Assembly: GCA_031771865.1 (NCBI GenBank)
Contig: JASISA010000010.1
Span: 2,170,001-2,234,000 of the forward strand
DNA length: 64,000 bases
Origin: Nothophaeocryptopus gaeumannii
Taxonomy: Eukaryota; Ascomycota; Dothideomycetes; Mycosphaerellales; Mycosphaerellaceae
Direction: 5' to 3'
How positions within the stretch are numbered: the first letter of the stretch is position 1; the number at the start of each line of letters is the position of its first letter. Both the position numbers and the translations under genes were made by a program. Positions 55,844 through 64,000 of this stretch are shown here, piece by piece. The notes under the pieces are model-generated. The model was not told where the DNA came from. It did not search any database and saw only the letters and a program-made list of their open reading frames with translations.

Positions 55844-57043
55844 ATGGCACTGAGCGAGCAGTACCGTCACATCAAAGCCATCTTCACTACCGACTGTACC
55901 ACTCCGAAAGTGTGGCCTCCTACAGTCCAGTGGGCTGAAGGCCTCGCGCGTCAACGCCAACAAGAGCGTAACGATCGAGCGCGAATACAGAATGCCTGTG
56001 CGAGTGTGGCGGAGCAAGATTTGCGGTAGTATAGCACGGTAACCACAGTGAAACGCATTCTGATCGCATACAGAATCAAACACAATTTTGAACACAGCCT
56101 GTTCTTCAAATTGCCAGCTGAACTCAGAGACAGGATATACAACGAAGCCTTCCCGACTGGCGAGAACCTCCATATTTACCGCCACGGCTTTGCTCGAGAA
56201 GGGGGCTGTCTTGCTCTCAGAATTGCGCCATACCGTGATTACCGCTATTCAGTTGAGCCTCCGGATCCCATTGCCCGGGAAGGCGAGAAGCAGCCGTTTA
56301 AAGGTTTCGCATATCATGTGTGCACCACGCCGACCAGCGATGCAAACACTTACGCACGCACCAAGTCCATAGAGCGTCAGCCAGTGTCGCCGTATCTTGA
56401 GCGCCACAAGAACTGTCTGGCTGTTTGTACACCCGGGGAAACGTACCGAACGCATTGCGACGCCTTTCCTGTGGCCTTGCTGAGAGTCTGTCGCTCGATC
56501 AACGAAGAATTGGGCTCTCTACTGTACTCCGAAAACACCTTTAGCTTCAGCAATCCGGACGTGATGGATGCCTTCGTTCGCCTTGCTCTCAGTCCACGCA
56601 CTCGAGACATGATTCGCAATGTATATTTGTACGTCAACTTCGTCGGAGAGTATGGATCTCCTCTACCAGGCTTGACTCCAGTAGTGGCCAAATCAATGAC
56701 TGGTTTGAAGAAGGTGACGATAACATACGGAAAGTGCATGATCCCGCCATTCTACAATGTTCCTCGATTTGACAAGGCGCTTGAGACCGTTGAGGTTGTT
56801 ATTGGAGGCCGAAGTCTGAATGATCTTGCGCTGACGGGACATCAAATGCGTAATGTGGCTGAGAAAAATGAATTTGCTCTGCTAGAAAAGGCGAAAAGTG
56901 ATGTGGCCTTGGTCTATCATCAAAATGAACAACTTAGTGATGGCCCGTTCAACACTCCACTGGCTGATGATTTGGATGACAATTCGGAGGGTACCGAATC
57001 TGACGTAGATTCTGACGTCGAGAAAGAGCGCGCGGCCATGTGA
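55844..57043 (+). pseudogene. 2EXR-type protein with one in-frame TAG
   Basis: One frame of 400 codons runs from ATG 55844 (MALSEQYRHIKAIFTTD) to TGA 57043, broken only by TAG at 56027-56029 (codon 62). CAG to TAG explains it. After the stop comes the family core: LFFKLPAELRDRIYNEAF, then LLRVCRSINEELGSLLYSEN with FSFSNP, and an acidic C-terminus. The first ATG after the stop precedes no family start, although a short version might begin at GTG 56048. No intron large enough removes the stop (the GT...CAG interval is 23 bp). Probably inactive, or a truncated allele. Confidence 0.75.
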
Positions 57044-57202
57044 ATAAGGCCATTTCATGAGCGATTCGTCCGCACAGACCACCTGCTCCCGCGGCTACTA
57101 TGCACCTCCTTCTTGAATTGACACCTTCAGACACCTCCTCTGTGTTACGGCAACTCGAAACCCTGACCCGAAGTAAGCGCAAGAAAGTGCCCGATTATTG
57201 AA

Positions 57203-57845
57203 ATGTTTCCGGCTGACGAATCTGGTAGTCCCAACATGGCCTCTAATCCTGCTCCCACTGCGGCGTATCGTACGCTTGGTATCGCTGAACTCCTGGAAGG
57301 CATCCTCGTTAACCTCGATGCGAAAAGCCTCGTTCACACCAAAAGAGTCTGCAGAGACTGGCATGACCTAATCCGCGACTCGAGGTAGCCGCGTCATAAC
57401 CTCTTCCTCAAGGCTTAGCCGATCAAGGAGCTGGTGATATCCAGATCTCCTCCTCATCCTCTTCACAATTTGATAAGCGACGTGAGATTCAATGCAAACG
57501 ATGCAGTCGATCGTGCTTGGAATGTCGCTTCCTTGCACCTAGCGCTGTCCCGCTACTGCCACGGCGTCTTGGTCAAAGAGCTAGCTGTCACCATTTAAAG
57601 ACCTCAAACGCTTGCAAGGAATCACAGAAACGCAGCACTACTTCGTGACTCAATCGCCCTACAAGCAGGTCGAAGTGTACGGACACTGCAAGCCTTGGGG
57701 TCAAAGCTTCGAACGAGCAGAGGGTTTTAGGATTGAGGACCTCTGTGCGGCGGGATGGGCGTTTGCAAGCAGCCAGGCATTTAACTCAAGAGAATATCAT
57801 GTGGTCTTCCTGGGCTCGGCTCTGGAGGGAAAGTCAGTCTGTTAA
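57203..57845 (+). pseudogene. F-box-like gene with two TAG stops and a frameshift
   Basis: ATG 57203 leads to the F-box region AELLEGILVNLDAKSLVHTK then RVCRDWHDLI. The same frame continues past two TAG codons (57386-57388 and 57416-57418), each fitting CAG, through NLFLKA and PIKELV to about 57598. The last part (ETQHYFVTQSPYKQVEVYGH to 57845) lies in another frame. It is the same gene type as the one at 59105. Two CpA-to-TpA changes and an indel make it a pseudogene. Confidence 0.7.
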
Positions 57846-58164
57846 GTCGGCCAGGGAGTCCACGGGCAATCAGTGGGTATGGATGACACGGGGAGACAAG
57901 CGAAGCTGTGCGCAAAATCGGGCTACATCGAGGAGAGAAAGGGATCTGAGCATCAGGGCGCCAGGGAGCAGCAGCAGATGAAAGACAATGGCTCTGAGCA
58001 TTGACTCGAAGTTGACGCAAAGCAAACGGCCTGACTGGGGACCGTCTCCCACATCGACACAGAAGGCATCGATCACTGTGCGCTCATCAAGTCATTGAAA
58101 TCGAGTCTATCTAAACTCTCTATTCTGCTCTTCGCGATATCTGCGAGAGCTGCGGAAATTTTCA
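57846..58164. other. intergenic or relic
   Basis: No supported gene. ICESCGNFHCFHML can be read just before 58180 and may belong to the next entry. Confidence 0.3.
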
Positions 58165-58629
58165 TTGCTTTCACATGCTCGCTCTAGTACGGAAACTGAG
58201 GCTTGGCACGTCATTTCAACTCACATCACCATCCAGCTTGCACACTCCACCTTCATCAAACATTACAACGCTAGCCTGGGCATTCTGGAGTTCAGCGCCA
58301 CGCTTCACATCAACCTCGATCGCTTTCTCAAGCTGTACCACGACTCACCAATTCAACATCACCTTTTCACCAACCCACCATGGAAGGCTCATGTGTATAT
58401 CACTTTCCGGGGCGCCGACGAGCCGGCATTCGAGGAGGAATTGGAGAGCGAAGTGGGAGTCACTGTCAAAGACATGGCACAATCTATAAAGCGTGCGAAG
58501 AAGAAGTGCTACTCTTCGTCGACCATAAAAACCCCGCCAATCATTCTCCACTTGAGAGCAGCCACTCTTGAGCAGGGACCGCTTGTTGGGACTACCAGAC
58601 GTCAGACAGTGTTAGACCGAGCGGGCTGA
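58165..58629 (+). CDS. hypothetical ORF, possibly part of a decayed gene
   Basis: A 154-codon frame looks coding in the middle (LDRFLKLYHDSPIQHHLFTN then PPWKAHVYITFRGADEPAFEE) but starts without ATG. An upstream Cys-His segment (ICESCGNFHCFH) lies in a different frame. No family recognised. The structure fits a gene with an unrecognised intron or a one-base break near 58180. Confidence 0.35.
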   Translation: MLSHARSSTETEAWHVISTHITIQLAHSTFIKHYNASLGILEFSATLHINLDRFLKLYHDSPIQHHLFTNPPWKAHVYITFRGADEPAFEEELESEVGVTVKDMAQSIKRAKKKCYSSSTIKTPPIILHLRAATLEQGPLVGTTRRQTVLDRAG

Positions 58630-59104
58630 GCAGTGACTAAGACCCTGGGTAGCTCCAAGAATACGGCAACCAGCATGAAAAGAGAGCATTGGGCTACCCA
58701 CGGGCGTGATGATTGAATACGCAAACGGTTCGATGGCAAGGGCATGAAGGAGTCGCATGAACTATGGCCGCACTTCTAGCGTTAGAAGTCTGTGGCCGAT
58801 CAAAGCGTAGAGCGAATCAGTTCAAGATGCAATTCTTCTCTTGAAATACTGGTCAACACTAAAGGAAATTTGAAGATACCACTGAATCTACCTGAAGCAG
58901 GTGCACAAGAGCCACACTTTCACATGCACTGCCAAGCACAGACCCAGAGCTTGGCGCGAAAAGCTTCAACACCAGTCGCAGCTTCGACATTCCTTCGCAC
59001 GAAATTCATCACGATAAGCCCAAAGCTGTAAGGCACCCAACGAAGTAGCCTCCTCTCGCCATTCGGCAAAGCAGTAGCGGACGAGCAACGAGAGCGCCGC
59101 CACG

Positions 59105-59779
59105 ATGGCGTCCGTGAAATCCCTCGCGAGTGCCGCACAACGAGCTCCCGGCGTCGTTGAACTCCTCGAAAAATTTCTACTCGACCTGGATTACAGGACC
59201 CTCGCTTAGGTCCGCCGCGTCAACAGAACCTTTAACGCTACCATCACGGGCTCTAAACCCCTCCGCTAGACCATTTTCCTCGAGCCAGCCCCCGTCACCG
59301 AAGTTGAAGTCTGCGAAGATACCGAGCCTGACAACCGACACATCGTCCCTTTCCGTGTCTACCGTCCTAATTCCGCTGGCCTTCTCATAACCTCAATTCA
59401 CCTAGGCCTTCTCGCCAAGGAACTCATCCGCCTCGGCGACAAACCCGACCCAAGGAACACTTTCCTGCAATACGCCAACGAGTCTGGAATCCACGTTCTC
59501 TCCTTCCTACGAGAGCTCAAGGACTTGGCGATGGGCGACCACCTAGTATTCCAGCCACCGCGTAAGGTGACACTATTCAGTCGGCAGAAGCGCATGATGC
59601 TTTGGCAAGGAGGGGAGAAGGGGTTGACGGTGAAAGGACTTTATGATACTCTTATGCGGATACAGGGAGGGGGTTCGTTCTGGAGTTATGAGTTTTGTTT
59701 GCCGATGAGGCTGGAGGGGACGATCCTTGAAGGAGAGTTGGACGTTCAGCTTGCGAGGAGAGCCGGCCGAGTTTCCTAG
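59105..59779 (+). pseudogene. F-box-like gene broken only by two CAG-to-TAG changes
   Basis: From ATG 59105 (MASVKSLASAAQRAPGVVEL) a single frame of 225 codons runs to TAG 59779. The F-box-like core is LLEKFLLDLDYRTLA, stop (59207-59209), VRRVNRTFNATITGSKPLR, stop (59267-59269), TIFLEP. In this fungal family both positions are usually Gln (LAQRV.., LRQ.LFL), so two single CAG-to-TAG changes are the only lesions. The remainder (GIHVLSFLRELKDLAMGDHL, FWSYEFCLPMRLEG) is intact. It would have been an SCF substrate receptor. The clean pattern suggests recent inactivation. Confidence 0.8.
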
Positions 59780-60132
59780 GGCCTGGTGAAAGGACTCGAA
59801 TTGACGGTAACTGGAGATTGTGCGGCTTGAAGACGCTACGAGATGTTGGGTTTTGAGTGGCACGGACATTGGAGAAATCCTATGGGCTCTACGTGGAGCG
59901 ATCCGTCAAGCAAAGATGGAGGTAGTAAGGTCTTTTCAAGCTATGCTCTCGTTCATTCGGACCGTATATGTGTAGAGTCTTCATCTACTCACTCTCACCC
60001 AACGCCTCGCTGTGCCTCATCATAATGCATCTACTGTGTCTTTTGCCTCTTCGCATCAGGCTCAGTTCTGCAATCCGTTCGTCATCTAGTCTCTTTCGAG
60101 GAGTCGTCTCTTGCTAATCTTGTGTCTCGAAC
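59780..60132. other. intergenic, 3' flanks
   Basis: No gene; region between the F-box pseudogene and the convergent mutase gene. Confidence 0.5.
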
Positions 60133-61764
60133 TTACTTCCGCTGCAACAAGCTGTGGCCAGTCATCTCTTTTGGCTGCTCAATGCCCATAATGTCCAAGA
60201 TCGTAGGCGCAACATCGCCAAGGACGCCGTCTTGCTTCTTCAGGCTGAAGCCTTCAGGGGCATTGGCCATGACGAGAGGAACCTTGTTGGTGGTGTGAGA
60301 GGTCTTCGGTGTCTTCTCCTCCGTGAGCATCTCTTCCGCGTTACTACGATTCAGTCAGTATGCATGTCCACCACGTATGTCCACCACGTATGTGTGCTTC
60401 AAGACTTACCCATGATCCGCGGTGATGAAAAGGGCGTACCCGTGCTTCTTGCAAGCCTCGTATACAACACCAATAGCCTTGTCGGTCTCGGTGCAACCCT
60501 CGACGGCCGCTTCATACACACCAGTATGGCCAACCATGTCCGGTGGTGCAAAGTTGTTCATTACGAACTCGTACTTGCCATCTGCCAGTCTCTCGGCCAT
60601 ACGCTCTGCAACAGCCATGGCGCTCATCTTCGGCTGCTGGTCATAGGTAGAAACACCCCTCGGGCTATCAATAAGCTCACGATCCTCGCCATCGAATTGA
60701 ACCTCAACACCACCATTGAAGAAGAAAGTGACGTGGGCGTACTTCTCCGTCTCGGCAATGTGCGATTGCTTGGCGCCCTTTTGGCTCAGCCAGTCAGCCA
60801 GGACGTTATCCATGACTTGGGGAGCAAAAGCGACTGGAAGCTCGAAGTCAGTCTTATAGCGGGTCATAGTCGTGAGAGAGATGCCCTTGGGATATGGGAA
60901 ATCCGGTCTGGGCGAGCGGTCCTGATCACCGAGGAGCTGGGTTACTTCGCGAACACGGTCGGATCGGTAGTTGAAGAAAAAGACAGTATCGTTGTCCTTG
61001 ATACGAGCGTCTTTGCCGTTTACAATGATAGGCTTCAAGAACTCGTCGGTTTGGCCCTCATCGTAGCGCTTCTGGACAAGCGCGACTGGGTCGGAGGTCT
61101 CCTCACCCTCGCCGGTGACAAGACCCTTTAGACCAACCTCGACACGCTCCCAGCGCTTGTCACGGTCCATGATGTAGTATCGGCCGACAATGGTTGCCAG
61201 CTTGCCGATGCCTTGCTCTTTGCAGAAGGCCAGTAGGTCCTCCAAATGGCCCTTACCGCTTTTTGGGTCGGTATCGCGGCCGTCGCCGAAGAAGTGGATG
61301 TAGACCTCAGGCACGCCAATCTCCTTGGCGACCTTGAGAAGCTCCTTCAGGTGGTTGATGTGCGAGTGCACACCACCATCACTGACCAGACCGCAGAAGT
61401 GCAGACGTCCGTTGCCCTCCTTGGCGTGTTCAAAGCTCTTGACAATGTTGTCCACCTTGTTCAGCTCGCCCTTCTTGATAATTTGGTCGATACGGACGAC
61501 ATCCTGCCATACCACACGTCCCGCGCCAATGTTCAAGTGACCGACCTCACTGTTGCCCATCAACCCCTCAGGCAGACCGACGGCGAGCGAAGAGGCCTCG
61601 AGCTCGGTGTAGCCTTGAGTGATCTTGCTGCCCTCCTTGGCAAACTCGTCCATCCATGGTGTGTCGGCGTTGAGGATGGCATTGCCTTCCTTGGGCGAGT
61701 GTTCGGAGGGGATTCCCCAGCCGTCGATGCAAATCAATGCTACCTTCTGGTTGACTTGGACCAT
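60133..61764 (-). CDS. 2,3-bisphosphoglycerate-independent phosphoglycerate mutase
   Basis: Two exons (61764-60410 and 60343-60133) encode 521 aa, the usual length. The alkaline-phosphatase-like metal site is visible: CIDGWG at the N-terminus, GNSEVGHLNIGAGR with the phospho-accepting Ser, then FFGDGRDTDP, YYIMDRDKRWER, FFNYRSDRVRE, NNFAPPDMVGHTGVYEA, and ITADHGNAEEM across the splice site. It interconverts 3- and 2-phosphoglycerate in glycolysis with Mn2+, in the cytosol. The 66-bp intron contains a 13-bp direct duplication (TCCACCACGTATG on the plus strand). Core metabolic gene, fully intact. Confidence 0.95.
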
Positions 61765-62175
61765 GATGGCTCGCAGCTGTACCTTGTCCCAATCACCGAT
61801 CAGCAATTGACTCTGTCTTCACCACGAGCTCTTCAATGTTTGTGCTTGAGGGTATGAATCGTAAAATCTTTTGCTTACAGACTGTTCAAATGATAGGTGA
61901 TAATGAGATTCTTTGCTTTTTCACTCGCTCGCTCAATGCCACTCGAAATCAAAAATGTTGACCTCCCCACCATCCCACCTTCCTTGAGACCCCGGCCCTC
62001 CGTCATTGGGCTGATGGCGTCCGTACGCGACAGGGATATTGCTGCAGGTCCAAACTCACTTCGCGATTCACCAACAATGTGTGCACTTTGTTGATGTGCT
62101 GCTCAGTAAGGCATCGCAGTCGTACTCAAAGCCTTCCGTCAGCTTTGTCGCATCAAGAGCTGCTTCAACAGCATC
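61765..62175. other. shared promoter region of two divergent genes
   Basis: About 410 bp between the divergent starts of the mutase and the Med9-like gene; no gene seen. Confidence 0.5.
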
Positions 62176-62631
62176 ATGGCACTCAATCAGCCTATCAAGA
62201 CGACGACTAACGCGCCCACCGAGTTGAAAGGACAACTGAACCTTCCCCAACCACAGGCCTTTGATATTCTGCCGCCGCTACATGAGCTCCTCGCACGCGT
62301 CGACGCGTATCACAATACCAATATACCGATGGAAGAGCAAGCGCACGACGAGACTGGCGCTGGTGAGATAGGCAGCAACTACGACCATGATCCGAATGTG
62401 CCAAATCGCGCTCCTCTGAACCCGAAAGAGCTGCCCACTGGGGCCCTGGATGTCAAGGCACGCATCAGGCACGCTCTGAGGGAGCTTGAGAAGCTGCCGG
62501 ATATGGATCGCAGTGTTGAGGACCAGCGTGAGGAGATTGACGAGCTACATATCAAAATAATGAAGCAGCGGGAGATGCTACGTAGCTTGGCTGAGTTCGC
62601 AAAGGATATGGAGAGTCGGATACCGCGATGA
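62176..62631 (+). CDS. Mediator subunit 9-like protein
   Basis: A 151-aa intronless frame. FDILPPLHELLARVDAY followed by a disordered loop and then LNPKELPTGALDVKARIRHA, LEKLPDMDRSVEDQREEIDEL and a final coiled coil is the pattern of fungal Med9 (Cse2), a small subunit of the Mediator middle module that contacts Med4/Med7 and links activators to RNA polymerase II. Length fits. The assignment is from motif memory only; another small coiled-coil protein is possible. Confidence 0.7.
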   Translation: MALNQPIKTTTNAPTELKGQLNLPQPQAFDILPPLHELLARVDAYHNTNIPMEEQAHDETGAGEIGSNYDHDPNVPNRAPLNPKELPTGALDVKARIRHALRELEKLPDMDRSVEDQREEIDELHIKIMKQREMLRSLAEFAKDMESRIPR

Positions 62632-62984
62632 GGTCTTGAGGACATGAAGAGGCTTGGGAAAAAAGTCTTGCCGTGAAGACTACTTCATAATACTTGGCGG
62701 AATTGCGGTTGGTACGTGGTCAGCACCCATTGAGGACAGTTTTGAGTCAATTGAGGACATGAGGCTATGGCTACCCTACAACGCTTTGAGGACAGCGAAT
62801 ATGTGTGGAAAGCAGATGAGGTATAAAGATCTCAATCATGGCTGCTGTATCTCGACTTCTTCTCTTGCCATACCAACAACCACACCCCAACTGCCACATA
62901 TCACAAAACTGCTGCAGAACACCAAAGCCAATATAAAGACACGCCACCATAAGACACTACTACAATTCAAAACTGAGAACGACC

Positions 62985-63670
62985 ATGGAAGCTATCATGC
63001 CTTCTCCAAGAATGATTGCACGACCATGCAGCGCACAGGAGCTCCCTCTGCCTGAGAACAAGCAAGCATGTGCTGGCGATCCCGAGAAGCGAGATTCTCC
63101 CCCTCTCAACCGACAGAGCCTGTCTCCAACGTTGTCGCCGCGACTTCGCTGCTCAGAGATGCTTCCATTACCTACCCGCGAGCAGCACACATTGAGCGAC
63201 CCAAAAAGACACCATCTCCACACACGCGCAGACGACCGTGCGGCCCACCGGCACTACCTACGTGTGAAGACAAGCCAGCCTCTCGCAACGATCCAGTTCA
63301 GCCATCTCCTTGCACATCGACACAGCCGCGTAGCGTATCGGCCAGCCCTGTGTCTGAGGACAACCCGGCCTCTTCAAGCGATTCAGGCCAGCAATGCTCA
63401 CCTCCACTGGACCAGCTCGTCCCCTTCGAAGACCGCTCGCCAATCTCCTCTGACGACGAAGCAAGCACGCCGTCCTGGAGCATCTCCGATGGAGGTTCAG
63501 GGCCCTGCGAACTCGAGGACTGGCACTCTGACTTCTGCTTCGTCGCCCAAGACGCCACTAAACGGCAAATTGTCCTCTTGTGTGAAGCTCACTACCTCAA
63601 GTGGCTCGCCAATGGACGTCCATACGCTGGAGAATGCGAGGGTTGCGTTCTGCCGGACAATCATGAGTAG
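62985..63670 (+). pseudogene. hypothetical Pro/Ser-rich protein, one frame break
   Basis: The N-terminal frame from ATG 62985 (MEAIMPSPRMIARPCSAQE) appears coding to about 63200. The next frame then carries the convincing C-terminal half (SSDDEASTPSWSISDGG, IVLLCEAHYLKWLANGRPY, ending CEGCVLPDNHE). They join if one A is added to the AAAAA run at 63204-63208. The C-terminus has a Cys/His set (CFVAQ, CEAHY, CEGC) that could bind zinc. No family recognised. The break could be an assembly error in a homopolymer. Confidence 0.45.
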
Positions 63671-64000
63671 ATCTCGAAGGATGGAAGGGTCCCTGTGCAT
63701 TTGATGCGATCAGGGCAGTCGGATTCGCCGAAAGTAACATGCAATTAATACACACGCACACTACACGATTTCATGGGACTGTGATACATAAGGCTGACAG
63801 GGAGTTTGAGTTCCGAGGGAAGGATGATCGTCGAAAGGAATGTTGCACTTCATGGGAAGAATTCATGAGCATAGCATGGGGTGGATTTGGAGCATGCAGG
63901 CAATGCTCGACAAACTGTAGAATAATTAGTGAATTGGAGAACAACAATGAAGTCAAACCAAGCTCTCTCGCGTATCTCCGAGTAGATTTCAAGTGACGTA
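63671..64000. other. window end
   Basis: No supported gene; a short frame (63739-63996) has no motif. Confidence 0.4.

Noticed and set aside
17324..59779. TAG or TAA read as glutamine (altered genetic code)
   Set aside because: TAG, TAA and TGA all serve as normal ends of intact genes here (for example Sec14-like TAG, histidine kinase TAA, PTP TGA), and the lesions also include CGA to TGA.
1..64000. CRISPR arrays, bacterial operons or riboswitches
   Set aside because: The window is eukaryotic; the only regular short repeats are the coding minisatellite at 48301 and the array at 5800.

Overview
The window is nuclear DNA of a filamentous ascomycete. The protein-coding genes carry short (about 45-150 bp) spliceosomal introns with GTRNGT donors and CTAAC/CTGAC branch sites. 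The gene content (hybrid histidine kinase, 2EXR, F-box and BTB families, Sec14-type proteins) is typical of Dothideomycetes, probably Mycosphaerellales, although the order is inference. Repeats show RIP-type CpA-to-TpA decay.

Layout. 1-5.3 kb: a gene end, a six-exon hybrid histidine kinase and a small ABM-like protein. 5.8-16.8 kb: a transposon nest. A minus-strand Helitron (PIF1-type helicase plus N-terminal part) and a truncated LINE inside it are both heavily RIP-mutated. A later full-length, un-RIPped Tad1-like LINE (9545-14731) sits in the Helitron and is flanked by a 14-bp target-site duplication. 17.3-20.3 kb: two secreted-protein genes (galactose oxidase-like; Cys/Ser-rich), each with one premature stop. 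20.9-28.8 kb: four BTB-type genes and a 2EXR gene, several broken, around an intact PP28/PDAP1-like gene. 29-46 kb: mostly intact conserved genes (ICL/PEPM lyase, Sec14-like, tyrosine phosphatase, MFS transporter, fatty-acid-hydroxylase family). 46.6-59.8 kb: 2EXR, F-box and BTB genes, mostly broken, with a DnaJ-type zinc-finger protein, a P450 relic and an unusual tRNA gene. 60-63.7 kb: phosphoglycerate mutase, a Mediator subunit 9 candidate and a hypothetical gene.

Main discovery. At 52420-52623 there is a tRNA-Asn(GTT) gene. Its 74-nt mature form folds perfectly only after removing three introns: the usual one after position 37, and two GT-AG introns of 56 and 52 bp with CTAAC/ACTAAT branch sites. 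One splits the A box (D arm) and the other the B box (T loop). The two begin with the same 12 nt, GTGAGTTCAATC, which suggests a common (introner-like) origin.

Second theme. At least eleven premature stops in secreted, BTB, 2EXR and F-box genes are each explained by one C-to-T change (CAG/CAA or CGA to a stop), mostly in CpA context. Single-base deletions also cluster in the same families and in the LINE, while about 11 kb of conserved coding sequence in the window is unbroken. This looks like RIP-like decay of duplicated families beside conserved genes. An assembly contribution to the single-base deletions cannot be excluded.
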